Origin: AC-32 sp963736055
GTDB taxonomy: Bacteria > Actinomycetota > Thermoleophilia > Gaiellales > Gaiellaceae
Length of the DNA stretch: 64,000 bases
Assembly: GCA_963736055.1 (NCBI GenBank)
Contig: CAVTNM010000001.1
Span: 387,138 to 451,137, forward strand
Reading direction: 5' to 3'
Shown here: one piece after another, positions 31,297 through 40,231 of the stretch
Layout: each line of letters starts with the position of its first letter
Numbering within the stretch: position 1 is the stretch's first letter
Notes under the pieces: generated by a model
Told to the model about the DNA's origin: nothing
The model's database searches: none
What the model saw: only the letters and a program-made list of their open reading frames with translations
Made by a program: the position numbers and the translations under genes

Positions 31297-31325
31297 ACGG
31301 GGCTCCGGAAGGGGCCCCGTCTTTG
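31297..31325 (+). terminator. Terminator of the cold-shock gene
   Basis: Stem ACGGGGC (31297-31303) / GCCCCGT (31314-31320) followed by CTTTG. It lies 24 bases after the stop codon. Confidence 0.75.
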
Positions 31326-31326
31326 T

Positions 31327-31369
31327 AACGGGGGAACCCCTGGTTCTGGAAACGGGGGAACCCCTGGTT
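31327..31369. repeat. Tandem 19-bp dyad repeat upstream of gatC
   Basis: AACGGGGGAACCCCTGGTT occurs at 31327-31345 and 31351-31369. Each copy is itself an imperfect dyad (AAC-GGGG...CCCC-GTT). A related CACGGGGGACCCCTGG is at about 31915-31930, just upstream of gatA. This is consistent with paired operator sites or RNA hairpins in the gat region. Confidence 0.55.
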
Positions 31370-31543
31370 TCCCCGTTGGCCCCCTCCTTGCGGATCGGGG
31401 TCTTTGACAACGGTTTCAGGAGCCGCCGCTAGAAAGTGGGGCCGAATGGTTTGGTGTTGGGTGGGCCTCCCGCCGGGCAGAGCCCGGTCTCCGGCTGCGG
31501 TGAGGGAAGAGTTTCGTCGGACGTTTGACAGGATGGTGAGCTG

Positions 31544-31825
31544 ATGGCGATTACACGCGACGAAGTGGTGCACGTGGCGAAGCTCGCGCGTCTCGAGCTG
31601 ACCGAGGAGGAGCTCGACCGCTTCGCAGGACAGCTCGACGCGATCCTCGAGGCGGTCGGGAAGGTGTCCGAGCTCGACCTGGCGGATGTCGAGCCGACGC
31701 TGCATCCGCTCGAGCTCTCGAATGTCTGGGCGGCGGACGAGCCGCGCCCGTCGCTGCCCGTCGACGAGGCGCTCGCGAACGCGCCCGACCGCGAGGACGA
31801 CGCGTTCCGGGTGCCCGCGGGGTAG
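31544..31825 (+). CDS. gatC: Asp-tRNA(Asn)/Glu-tRNA(Gln) amidotransferase subunit C
   Basis: 93 residues with the GatC pattern: VVHVAKLARLELTEEELDRF, then DVEPTLHPLELSNVWAADEP and a C-terminal REDDAFRVP. GatC stabilises the GatA-GatB complex that amidates mischarged Glu-tRNA(Gln) or Asp-tRNA(Asn). It is first of the gatCAB set, 127 bp before gatA. Confidence 0.95.
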   Translation: MAITRDEVVHVAKLARLELTEEELDRFAGQLDAILEAVGKVSELDLADVEPTLHPLELSNVWAADEPRPSLPVDEALANAPDREDDAFRVPAG

Positions 31826-31952
31826 CGGCCGTGGCATTTCCGGCATCGGCACGCTCTCGTCACGACTCCGGCACAGACACGTGCGCCGCTTGGAGTTACC
31901 GTGTCTTCAGGGGTCACGGGGGACCCCTGGGGGCTGTTTGGGGGGCGATCGG

Positions 31953-33359
31953 GTGATCGACACGCTGCGCCTGACCGCCGAGGAGGCGAGCGGGATGCTC
32001 GAGCGGGGCGAGGTCTCCGCCGCTGAGCTGCACGGCGCCTACCGCGCCGCGATCGCGGAGCGCGATCCGGAGCTGCACGCCTATCTCCTCACCGTCGACG
32101 ACGTCGAGGGCGAAGGCGTTCCGATCGCGCTCAAGGACGTGATCTCGACGAAGGGCGTGGAGACCACCGCCGCCTCGAAGATCCTCAGCGGCTACAAGCC
32201 GGTCTTCGACTCGACCGTCGCCGCGCGCTGCAAGGACGCGGGCCTGCCGCTGCTCGGCAAGACCAACCTCGACGAGTTCGCCATGGGCTCGTCCACCGAG
32301 AACTCCGCCTTCGGCCCGACGCGCAACCCCTGGGATCCGAGCCGCGTTCCCGGCGGTTCCTCGGGTGGCTCGACCGCCGCGGTCGCGGCCGGCCTCGCCC
32401 CGTGGGCGCTCGGGTCCGACACCGGCGGCTCGATCAAGCAGCCCGCCGCCCTCTGCGGAGTGGTCGGGCTGCGGCCGACCTACGGCACCGTCTCCCGCTA
32501 CGGCATCGTCGCCTTCGCGTCCAGCCTCGACCAGGTCGGCCCGGTGGCCAAGACCGTCCGCGACTGCGCCCTCCTGCATCGGGTGATCGCCGGGCGAGAC
32601 CCGCTGGACTCGACCACCGTCGAGCTGCCCGAGCCGGTCGAGGTCCCCGAGGCCGAAGACCTGAAGGGCCTTCGCGTCGGCGTTCCGGTCGAGCTCAACG
32701 AGGCCCAGGGCATCGAGCCGGGGGTGAGCGAAGCGGTCAATCGCACGATCGAGCTCGCCCGCGAGCTCGGCGCGGAGATCGGCGAGTGCAACCTGCCGCG
32801 CTCGGTCGAGTTCGGCCTCCCCTGCTACTACCTGATCGCGCCATCGGAGGCCTCTTCGAACCTCGCTCGCTACGACGGTGTCCGCTACGGCCTCCGCGTC
32901 GAGGCGGACGACATCCGCACGATGTACGAGCGCACCCGCCGCGAGGGATTCGGCGACGAGCCGAAGCGGCGGATCATGCTCGGCACATACGCCCTTTCGG
33001 CCGGGTACTACGACGCCTTCTACGGCCAGGCGCAGAAGGTCCGAACGGTGATCCGTGCCGAGCACGCGGCTGCCTTCGAACGGTTCGACGTCCTCGTCAG
33101 CCCGACCTCGCCGACCGTCGCGTTCGAGCTGGGCGCCCGCACGGCCGACCCGCTCGCGATGTATGCGGCCGACGTGCTGACCATTCCGTCGAACATGGCC
33201 GGGCTGCCGGGACTCTCGATCCCGTGCGGGCTCTCGGAGGGTCTCCCGGTGGGCTTCCAGCTGATCGGGCGGCAGTTCTCGGAGAACCTGCTCTTCCGGG
33301 CGGGCAATGCGCTGGAGCGCGCGCTGGAGTTCGACTTCGTCCCGGAGAGGCTGAAGTGA
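31953..33359 (+). CDS. gatA: Asp-tRNA(Asn)/Glu-tRNA(Gln) amidotransferase subunit A
   Basis: 468 residues from the GTG at 31953; the frame is open upstream but Arg-rich and not conserved. Amidase-signature glutaminase subunit with the Ser-cisSer-Lys triad: Lys in IALKDVIS, cis-Ser in GSDTGGSIKQPAALCG and the nucleophile in PGGSSGGSTAAVAAG. It releases ammonia from glutamine, which is channelled to GatB. The stop overlaps the gatB start (GTGA). Confidence 0.97.
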   Translation: MIDTLRLTAEEASGMLERGEVSAAELHGAYRAAIAERDPELHAYLLTVDDVEGEGVPIALKDVISTKGVETTAASKILSGYKPVFDSTVAARCKDAGLPLLGKTNLDEFAMGSSTENSAFGPTRNPWDPSRVPGGSSGGSTAAVAAGLAPWALGSDTGGSIKQPAALCGVVGLRPTYGTVSRYGIVAFASSLDQVGPVAKTVRDCALLHRVIAGRDPLDSTTVELPEPVEVPEAEDLKGLRVGVPVELNEAQGIEPGVSEAVNRTIELARELGAEIGECNLPRSVEFGLPCYYLIAPSEASSNLARYDGVRYGLRVEADDIRTMYERTRREGFGDEPKRRIMLGTYALSAGYYDAFYGQAQKVRTVIRAEHAAAFERFDVLVSPTSPTVAFELGARTADPLAMYAADVLTIPSNMAGLPGLSIPCGLSEGLPVGFQLIGRQFSENLLFRAGNALERALEFDFVPERLK

Positions 33360-34750
33360 GCTGGGAGCCGGTCATCGGGCTCGAGATCCACGTCCATCTG
33401 AAGACGAAGACGAAGATGTTCTGCCGCTGTCCGGTGCTGTACGTCGAGACGCCGAACACGCAGACCTGCCCGGTCTGCCTGGCGCTTCCCGGAGCCCTGC
33501 CCGTGCCGAACGAGAAGGCGGTGGAGTGGACGATCCTGCTGGGAGACGCGCTCGGCTGCGAGGTGCCCGAACGCGCGATCTTCCATCGCAAGAACTACTT
33601 CTATCCCGACAACCCCAAGGGCTACCAGATCTCCCAGTACGACGAGCCGCTCTGCGTCGACGGCCGTTTCGTTGTGCCGGGCCCCGAGGGCGATGCCGTC
33701 GTCGGGATCGTCCGCGCGCATCTCGAGGAGGACGCCGCGAAGACGATTCACGTCGGAGGCGCCGAAGGAAGGATCCACGGCGCCGACCGGTCGCTGATCG
33801 ACTTCAACCGGGCGGGCACGCCTCTCGTCGAGATCGTCACCGCTCCCGATCTTCGCTCCGCCGACGATGCAAAGCGTTTCCTCCAGCTGCTGCGGCAGAC
33901 CGTGGTCGAGCTCGGCATCTCGGATGCGGAGATGGAGAAGGGCTCGCTCCGCTTCGACGTGAACGTCTCGGTGCGGCCGGCGGGCTCCGACGAGCTGCGT
34001 ACGCGCACGGAGCTGAAGAACATGAACTCGTTCAACTTCGCCGCGAAGGGGATCGAGCGCGAGGTGCTGAGGCAGGTCGAGATCTACGAGTCGGGCGGTC
34101 AGGTCCAGCAGGAGACGCTCCATTTCGGGAGCGAGTCGGCGCCGCCGCTCCGGTCGAAGGAGGAAGCGCAGGACTACCGCTATTTCCCCGAGCCGGACCT
34201 CGTTCCGCTCGAGCCCGATCGCGCCCTGGTGGAGCGGCTGAGAGCGGAGCTGCCGGAGGCCCCTGCTGCCCGGATCCGGAGACTCGAGGGCGAGGTGGGC
34301 TTCGCGCTGGCGGAGGGCCTCGTCACCAGCGGACGCGACGAGCTCTACTCGCGAGTTCCGGGAGACCGAGGCGCCGTCGCCAACGTCGTCATGAACGAGC
34401 TTGCCGCGACCGGGGTCGACCCGGCGAGCGTGAACGCCGAGGAGCTGGCGAAGGTGATCGAGCGGCGCGCGGAGATCCCGCGCGCGGCGTTCACCGAAGC
34501 GCTCGCCGCTAGCGGCTCTCCCGACTTCTCGGCCGAGCGGTACGTGGCCGAGGCCGCGATTGCCGACATCTCCGAGCTCGACCCCGTGATCGAGCGGATC
34601 CTGAGCCAGAACGAGTCCCAGGCGGAGGCCTACCGGGGCGGCAAGGAGGGCCTGCTCGGCTTCTTCGTCGGGCAGGTGATGAAGGAGACCGGTGGCAAGG
34701 CGAACCCGAAGGTCGTGAGCGACCGGCTGCGCGAGAAGCTCCGGGCCTGA
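33356..34750 (+). CDS. gatB: Asp-tRNA(Asn)/Glu-tRNA(Gln) amidotransferase subunit B
   Basis: 464 residues from a GTG overlapping the gatA stop. The kinase-like cradle has EPVIGLEIHVHLKTKTKMFC, CPVCLALPGALPVPN, KNYFYPDNPKGYQISQYDEP, a DFNRAGTPLVEIVT motif and RTELKNMNSF. The C-terminal YqeY-like tail domain includes NESQAEAYRGGKEGLLGFFV. It phosphorylates the mischarged aminoacyl-tRNA and amidates it. The presence of gatCAB implies that Gln-tRNA or Asn-tRNA is made indirectly. Confidence 0.97.
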   Translation: MSWEPVIGLEIHVHLKTKTKMFCRCPVLYVETPNTQTCPVCLALPGALPVPNEKAVEWTILLGDALGCEVPERAIFHRKNYFYPDNPKGYQISQYDEPLCVDGRFVVPGPEGDAVVGIVRAHLEEDAAKTIHVGGAEGRIHGADRSLIDFNRAGTPLVEIVTAPDLRSADDAKRFLQLLRQTVVELGISDAEMEKGSLRFDVNVSVRPAGSDELRTRTELKNMNSFNFAAKGIEREVLRQVEIYESGGQVQQETLHFGSESAPPLRSKEEAQDYRYFPEPDLVPLEPDRALVERLRAELPEAPAARIRRLEGEVGFALAEGLVTSGRDELYSRVPGDRGAVANVVMNELAATGVDPASVNAEELAKVIERRAEIPRAAFTEALAASGSPDFSAERYVAEAAIADISELDPVIERILSQNESQAEAYRGGKEGLLGFFVGQVMKETGGKANPKVVSDRLREKLRA

Positions 34751-34812
34751 GCGACGCCGCGAGCGCCCCATCCCAAACCCCCACCCTCCCGGGGGTAAAT
34801 CCAGGGTAGTGG

Positions 34813-34924
34813 TGCAAAACGCGCGTGTCTGCGACTCTTTTGCAAGGGAGGTGTGACGTTTTGAGGGTTAGGGCTTTGGGCAGCCGGGACTCCACGTTCC
34901 GCGGAGGAACGTCGTGGAACGTGG
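34813..34924. promoter_or_regulatory. Inverted repeats upstream of the M23 peptidase gene
   Basis: Two dyads lie in the 299-bp gap after gatB. TGCAAAA (34813-34819) pairs with TTTTGCA (34838-34844). CCACGTTCC (34892-34900) pairs with GGAACGTGG (34916-34924) or, in part, with the nearer GGAACGT (34905-34911), giving two mutually exclusive hairpins. A GGGAGGAG ribosome binding site precedes a GTG at 34970 that opens a single hydrophobic helix (GAIGLVVIVPIVLFVSLVTA) in a frame different from the peptidase. Confidence 0.4.
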
Positions 34925-35049
34925 TCCGATCGCCTCACGCGCCTCGCGGCCCACGGCCGGGAGGAGACGGTGCCGGGCGCCATCGGCCTGGTCGTGATCG
35001 TCCCGATCGTGCTCTTCGTGAGTCTCGTCACGGCCATCACGCTCGTGGT

Positions 35050-35946
35050 CTGGCTCGCGCTTGGCCAGGGACCACCCTCGGCCGCAGGCATGCCGGGCTC
35101 CTGCTCGGCGTCGTCGCTCTCGCCCTTGCTCTCGCGCCGCCGGCCGCCGCCAAGCCCCGCGACGCGGGTGTGGCGGCACTGCAGGTCGCTCTGCAGTCCC
35201 GGGGCCTCTACCACGGATCGATCGATGGACTGCAAGGCCCCGCCACGACAAAGGCGATCAAGCGCTTCCAACGCCGCCACAGGCTCGCCCCCGACGGCAT
35301 CGTCGGCCCCAGGACCCGTCGGGCACTCGGGCCCTACGGGCAGCATGTGCTCGGCAGCCGGCGGCTGGCCGTCGGGGCAGCGGGATGGGACGTCGCCGCC
35401 CTCCAGTTCGTGCTCGCGTGGCATGGCTTTCCGTCGGCGACGTTCGACGGCGGCCTCGGGCAACACACCGTGGCTGCGCTCCGGCGGTTCCAGTCCTGGG
35501 CCGGTCTCAAGCCGGATGGAATCGCGGGCCCGACCACCTACGCGGCGCTACGTCAACCGCTAGCGACGTGCCCGATCGCGCTCGGCTGGCCCCTCGCCGC
35601 CCCGGTCAGCGATGTTTTCGGGCCACGAGGCAACCGGTTCCACGCCGGTCTCGACCTCGCGGCGCCCTACGGAACGGTCGTCGCGTCCGCCGCGGCCGGC
35701 CGCGTCATCTTCGCCGGCCCCGCAGCGGGCGGCTGGGGCAACCTCGTGATCGTCGCTCACTCCGACGGAGTGACGACGATGTACGCGCACCTTGCCGCCA
35801 TCGCGGTGCGACGCCAACAGGTGATCGAGGGCGGCCTTCGGATCGGCACCGTCGGGGCAACCGGCGACGCGACGGGCCCTCATCTCCACTTCGAGGTCCG
35901 CGTTCGTGGGGCCGCCGTGGACCCGCTCCCTGCCCTGTCCTCGTAG
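35050..35946 (+). CDS. M23 endopeptidase with two peptidoglycan-binding domains
   Basis: The start is uncertain. From a CTG at 35050 the protein begins with a signal-peptide-like stretch (GLLLGVVALALALAPPAAAK). Two PG_binding_1 repeats follow (ALQVALQSRGLYHGSIDGLQ to DGIVGPRTRRALG, and ALQFVLAWHGFPSATFDGGL to DGIAGPTTYAAL). The C-terminal LytM/M23 domain has zinc ligands in FHAGLDLAAP and GPHLHFEVRV and the GNLVIVAHSDGVTTMYAHL segment. It would cleave peptide bonds of peptidoglycan outside the membrane. No in-frame ATG or GTG gives a signal peptide, so a frameshift linking to the GTG at 34970 is possible. Confidence 0.85.
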   Translation: MARAWPGTTLGRRHAGLLLGVVALALALAPPAAAKPRDAGVAALQVALQSRGLYHGSIDGLQGPATTKAIKRFQRRHRLAPDGIVGPRTRRALGPYGQHVLGSRRLAVGAAGWDVAALQFVLAWHGFPSATFDGGLGQHTVAALRRFQSWAGLKPDGIAGPTTYAALRQPLATCPIALGWPLAAPVSDVFGPRGNRFHAGLDLAAPYGTVVASAAAGRVIFAGPAAGGWGNLVIVAHSDGVTTMYAHLAAIAVRRQQVIEGGLRIGTVGATGDATGPHLHFEVRVRGAAVDPLPALSS

Positions 35947-35985
35947 CTCTCGCACCGCCCGCGCGAGTTAGTACCCTGGCGGCGA

Positions 35986-37134
35986 GTGGCCGAGAAGCGC
36001 TACCTGATGACCCCGGGCCCGACGCCGGCGCCCCCCGAGGTGCTGGCCGCCCTCGCCCAGCCGGTGATCCACCACCGCGGGCCCGACTACAAGAAGCTCT
36101 ACTCGGAGTGTCTGGGCAGGCTCCGCGAGATCTTCCGAACCGAGCAGGAGGTACTCCTCTTCGGCGCCTCCGGCACCGGTGGGATGGAGTCGGCGGTGGC
36201 GAACCTCTGCTCGCCCGGCGAGAGGGTGCTCGTCGTATCGGCCGGCTACTTCGGCGAGCGCTGGGCATTGCTCGCGAAGGCGTTCGGCGCCGAGGTCGAT
36301 CACCTGCGCTACGCCTGGGGGGAGATTCCCTCGCCCGAAGAGACGGCCGCGCGCCTGCGCGAGGGCGGAGCATCCGCCGTCTTCCTGACCCATTCGGAGA
36401 CCAGCACCGGGGTCGTGATCGACCTGCAGCCGTTCGCGACGGCGGCCCGCGAGGCCGGCGCGCTCAGCGTCGTGGACGCGATCTCGAGCCTGGGGGCCGT
36501 GCCGCTCGAGACCGACGCATGGGGGATCGACGTGGTCGCCTCGGGTGCCCAGAAAGCGCTGATGACCCCGCCCGGCCTCGCCATGATCGCCGCCTCGGCC
36601 GCCGCCTGGGAGAAGAGCGAGACCGCGACCTCGCCACGCTTCTACTGGGACTGGGAGCGGACGCGCAAGGGCCAGTCGACTCTTGACGCGCCGGTCACCC
36701 CGCCCGTCTCGCTGGTGGCAGGACTGAACGTCGCGCTCACCATGCTCCAGGAGGAAGGCCTCGAAGCCGCCTTCGAGCGACACGTGCGCCTCGGCCGGGC
36801 GTGCCGCGAGGGCCTCAAGGCGATGGGGCTCGAGCTCTCGTCGCCCGACGAGGACAGCTCCGCGGTGGTCACGGCCGCTCGGGCGCCCGAGGGGATCGAC
36901 TCCGATGAGCTCGTGCTCCTGCTGCGGGACCGTCATGGGGTGACCCTGGCGCCCGGCCAGGGGGAGCTCAAGGGCAAGATCTTCCGCATCGGCCACATCG
37001 GCTACTACGACGTGTTCGACATCACGACCGCCCTGGCCGCGGTCGAGCTAGCGCTTGGCGAGCTCGGCGCCGAGATCGAGCGTGGAGTCGCCGTGACCCG
37101 CGCGCTCGAGGCCTTCGAGCACACCCCAGTGTGA
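35986..37134 (+). CDS. Class V aminotransferase (phosphoserine or alanine-glyoxylate type)
   Basis: 382 residues. PLP enzyme of class V: start YLMTPGPTPAPPEVL, then FGASGTGGMESAVANL, LTHSETSTGVVIDL, VVDAISSLG and the Schiff-base Lys in VVASGAQKALMTPPGLA. This group contains alanine-glyoxylate and serine-pyruvate aminotransferases. It directly overlaps serA, so it probably serves as the phosphoserine or serine aminotransferase of the serine pathway in place of classical SerC. Reaction specificity is inferred from context. Confidence 0.88.
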   Translation: MAEKRYLMTPGPTPAPPEVLAALAQPVIHHRGPDYKKLYSECLGRLREIFRTEQEVLLFGASGTGGMESAVANLCSPGERVLVVSAGYFGERWALLAKAFGAEVDHLRYAWGEIPSPEETAARLREGGASAVFLTHSETSTGVVIDLQPFATAAREAGALSVVDAISSLGAVPLETDAWGIDVVASGAQKALMTPPGLAMIAASAAAWEKSETATSPRFYWDWERTRKGQSTLDAPVTPPVSLVAGLNVALTMLQEEGLEAAFERHVRLGRACREGLKAMGLELSSPDEDSSAVVTAARAPEGIDSDELVLLLRDRHGVTLAPGQGELKGKIFRIGHIGYYDVFDITTALAAVELALGELGAEIERGVAVTRALEAFEHTPV

Positions 37135-38723
37135 GCCGCGCGCGCGTCCTCGTGCGTGAGCCGATCGCCGAAGCGGGCGTCCAGCTGCTGCGCGAGCGCT
37201 TCGACGTGGACGTCGATGCCAACGGCGATCTCGCCGAGAAGATCGGCGACTACGACGCGATCGTGATCCGCTCCGCCACCAAGTTGACCGCCGACCTGAT
37301 CGAGCGGGGCGCGCGCCTGAAGGTGATCGGCAGGGCCGGAGTCGGCGTGGACAACGTGGACGTGGAAGCCGCCACCCGCCGCGGGATCGTCGTCGCGAAC
37401 GCGCCGGAGTCCACCGTCACCTCGGCGGCGGAGCACACCGTCGGGCTCCTGGTCGCGCTCGCGCGAAACATTCCGCAGGCGCACGCGGCGCTCAAGCAGG
37501 GGCGTTGGGAGCGCTCGGCCTGGAGTGGAGTCGAGCTCGACGGCAAGGTGCTCGGCGTCCTGGGCTTCGGGCGCATCGGGCAGCAGGTCGCCCGGCGGGC
37601 ACTCGGCCTTGGGATGCGCGTCGTGGCATACGACCCGGTCGTCTCGAAGGACCGGTTCCGCGAGCTCGGCGTCGAGCGCGTCGAGACTCCGGACGAGGTG
37701 CTCGCCGGGGCCGAGTTCCTCACCCTGCACCTTCCGCTCACGCCCGAGACACAGCGCTTCCTGGACCGCGAGGCGATCGCGAAGCTTCGCGACGGCGTTC
37801 GGGTGATCAACGCGGCCCGCGGCGAGCTCGTCGACGAGGATGCGCTGCTCGAGGCGCTGCGCTCGGGCAAGATCGCCGCCGCGGCGATCGACGTCTACGC
37901 GGAGGAGCCCTACTCCGGCCCGCTGCTCGAGCTGGACAACGTGGTCGCGACCCCGCACCTGGCCGCCTCCACCGAGGAGGCGCAGGATCGGGCCGGCGTG
38001 ATCGTCGCCGAGCAGGTGGCTGCGGCGCTCGAGGGAGCGGTCGTCACGAACGCGGTCAACATTCCCGCCATCGGCGCGGAGGACCTCGACGTTCTCGGGC
38101 CGTTCATCCCGCTGGCCGCCAAGCTCGGCCGACTGGCGATGGAGCTCGCCGAGGGACGAGTCGAGACGATCACGCTCTCCTACTACGGCGCCCTGTCCGG
38201 CTACGACACGCGATTGCTGACCGCGGCCGCCCTGAACGGCGCCTTCCAGGGGCGCACCGACCAGCCCGTCAACTACGTGAACGCCCCGCTGGTGGCCGCC
38301 GAGCGCGGGATCGAGGTCGGCGAGGAGCGCCGCCGCGCCAGCCGCGACTTCACCAACCTCGTGCGCGTCGAGATCCGTGCCAACGGCGACCAGGTGCGCG
38401 TGGCCGGCACGATCATCGGGAACGAGAACCACCACTGGCTCGTCAGCGCCCTCGGCTTCGAGCTCGAGATGGAGCTGGCGCCGCTGATGGTCTTCTTCCG
38501 CTACGACGACGTGCCCGGCGTCATCGGCCGGGTCGGCACGCTCTTCGGCGAGGCCGACGTGAACATCGCCAACATGGCGGTCTCGAGAACGAGGCGCGGA
38601 GGCAAGGCCCTGATGGTCCTTTCGCTCGACACGGAGCCGGCAGCCGAGCTCGTCCAGGCCGTACGGGAGCAGGGCTTCGACGATGCACGGGTCATCTCGC
38701 TCGGCACTGGGCCCGGCGCGTAG
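37131..38723 (+). CDS. serA: D-3-phosphoglycerate dehydrogenase
   Basis: 530 residues, the long type with an inserted allosteric (ASB) domain and a C-terminal ACT domain. It oxidises 3-phosphoglycerate to phosphohydroxypyruvate, the first step of serine synthesis. NAD site LGVLGFGRIGQQVARRALG; catalytic motifs VINAARGELVDE, then the His in TPHLAASTEEAQDRAG. The ACT domain (MVFFRYDDVPGVIGRVGTLF) suggests serine feedback. The GTG start overlaps the aminotransferase stop. Confidence 0.96.
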   Translation: MSRARVLVREPIAEAGVQLLRERFDVDVDANGDLAEKIGDYDAIVIRSATKLTADLIERGARLKVIGRAGVGVDNVDVEAATRRGIVVANAPESTVTSAAEHTVGLLVALARNIPQAHAALKQGRWERSAWSGVELDGKVLGVLGFGRIGQQVARRALGLGMRVVAYDPVVSKDRFRELGVERVETPDEVLAGAEFLTLHLPLTPETQRFLDREAIAKLRDGVRVINAARGELVDEDALLEALRSGKIAAAAIDVYAEEPYSGPLLELDNVVATPHLAASTEEAQDRAGVIVAEQVAAALEGAVVTNAVNIPAIGAEDLDVLGPFIPLAAKLGRLAMELAEGRVETITLSYYGALSGYDTRLLTAAALNGAFQGRTDQPVNYVNAPLVAAERGIEVGEERRRASRDFTNLVRVEIRANGDQVRVAGTIIGNENHHWLVSALGFELEMELAPLMVFFRYDDVPGVIGRVGTLFGEADVNIANMAVSRTRRGGKALMVLSLDTEPAAELVQAVREQGFDDARVISLGTGPGA

Positions 38724-38786
38724 CGGATTAGCCGCGGCGAGGAAACAGGCGGCCGGCGCCTATTTCGGCGCCGGTACCCTTTCGGC

Positions 38787-39278
38787 GTGGCGACCAGAAA
38801 CTGGCCCGAGCCGGTCGAGCGCGTCACCGCCTACCTGCGCGAAGCCGGCGCGGAAGTGCGTGTCGAAGAGTTTGCAGAGGGGACGCCGACCGCGACCGAC
38901 GCGGCTCGCGCGATCGGTTGCGAGCTCGGCCAGATCGTCAAGTCGCTCGTCTTCGACTGCGGCGGGCGGCCCGTGGTGGTGCTCGTCCCGGGAGACCGCC
39001 GGGCCGACACCGGAAAGGTCGCAAGGGCCGCAGGAACTCCGTTCGCGCGGATCGCCGGCACCGAGGAGGTACAGGAGGCGACCGGTTTCGAGGCGGGGGC
39101 GGTGGCTCCGTTTCCGCTCCGGCGGGTCTCGACCGTCTTCATCGAGCGGACGCTGCTCTCACAACCGGTCCTCTGGATCGGAGCCGGCTCCACCAACCAC
39201 ATGGCAGCGCTCTCGCCGACCGAGCTGCTACGCCTCTCCAGGGCCCGTCCGATGGACGCCGTCGACGAGGCCACCTAA
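38787..39278 (+). CDS. YbaK/EbsC-type aminoacyl-tRNA editing domain protein
   Basis: 163 residues from a GTG. Stand-alone YbaK/ProX-like domain: GTPTATDAARAIGCELGQIV with the conserved Lys just after (KSLVFDCGG), VLVPGDRRADTGKVARAAG and the GAVAPFPL motif. Such proteins hydrolyse misacylated tRNA (for example Cys- or Ala-tRNA(Pro)). The precise specificity is not visible. It follows serA by 63 bp. Confidence 0.9.
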   Translation: MATRNWPEPVERVTAYLREAGAEVRVEEFAEGTPTATDAARAIGCELGQIVKSLVFDCGGRPVVVLVPGDRRADTGKVARAAGTPFARIAGTEEVQEATGFEAGAVAPFPLRRVSTVFIERTLLSQPVLWIGAGSTNHMAALSPTELLRLSRARPMDAVDEAT

Positions 39279-39304
39279 CATCTGCTGAAGAAGGAGGTCG
39301 CCGA

Positions 39305-40231
39305 ATGCGCGAGACCGAGAAGATCTGGATGAACGGGGAGCTCGTCGACTGGAACGACGCGCGAATTCACGTGGGCGCCCACGGGCTGCACTATGGCTCC
39401 GGCGTCTTCGAGGGCATCCGCGCCTACGAGACCCCGAAGGGCACCGCGGTCTTCCGGCTCGGCGACCACCTGACGCGCCTCGACAACTCGGCTCGGCTCC
39501 TGCACATGGAGCTGCCGTACGCGGTCGACGAGATACGCCGCGCCTGTCACGAGCTGATCGCGGCGAACGGCCTGCCCGAGTGCTATCTCCGCCCGATCGC
39601 CTTCTTCGGGTACGGCGAGCTCGGCGTCTCGGCGCTCGGCAACCCCGTCGACCTCGTCATCATGAGCTGGCCGTGGGGCGCCTACCTCGGCGAAGACGGC
39701 CTGAAGAACGGGATCAGCGCGAAGATCTCCAGCTGGCAGCGGATTGGGCCGAACGTGATCCCGCACGTCGCCAAGGCGACCGGCATCTACCTGAACTCGA
39801 TGCTCGCCGTGACCGAGGCGAACCGGGCCGGCTACGACGAGGCGATCCTGCTCACCGCCGAGGGCTACATCGCGGACGGCTCGGGCGAGAACGTCTTCCT
39901 CGTCAAGAACGGCGAGATCTACACGCCGGATCTCGCGACCTCGATCCTGCCCGGGATCACGCGCGACACCGTGATCCAGATCGCACAGGACCTCGGCTAC
40001 CAGGTGCACGAGAAGTCGCTCATCCGCTCCGACCTCTATCTCGCCGACGAGGCGTTCATGACCGGCACTGCGGCCGAGGTGACGCCGCTGCGCAGCGTCG
40101 ACGACGTCGAGATCGGCGTCGGGCCGATCACGCTCGAGATCCAGGCGGCGTACCTGGACACCGCCCGCGGCCGCAGCGAGCGCTGGGCCCAGTGGCTCGA
40201 CTACGCCACGCCCGCGCCGGCCGAGGCTTGA
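39305..40231 (+). CDS. ilvE: Branched-chain amino acid aminotransferase
   Basis: 308 residues, class IV PLP fold. HYGSGVFEGIRAYETPKG near residue 30, YLRPIAFFGYGELGVSA, the PLP Lys in VIPHVAKATGIYLNSMLA, then EAILLTAEGYIADGSGENVF and the LFLVKNG-like strand. It transfers amino groups between Val/Leu/Ile and 2-oxoglutarate. The stop overlaps the next gene's TTG start. Confidence 0.94.
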   Translation: MRETEKIWMNGELVDWNDARIHVGAHGLHYGSGVFEGIRAYETPKGTAVFRLGDHLTRLDNSARLLHMELPYAVDEIRRACHELIAANGLPECYLRPIAFFGYGELGVSALGNPVDLVIMSWPWGAYLGEDGLKNGISAKISSWQRIGPNVIPHVAKATGIYLNSMLAVTEANRAGYDEAILLTAEGYIADGSGENVFLVKNGEIYTPDLATSILPGITRDTVIQIAQDLGYQVHEKSLIRSDLYLADEAFMTGTAAEVTPLRSVDDVEIGVGPITLEIQAAYLDTARGRSERWAQWLDYATPAPAEA

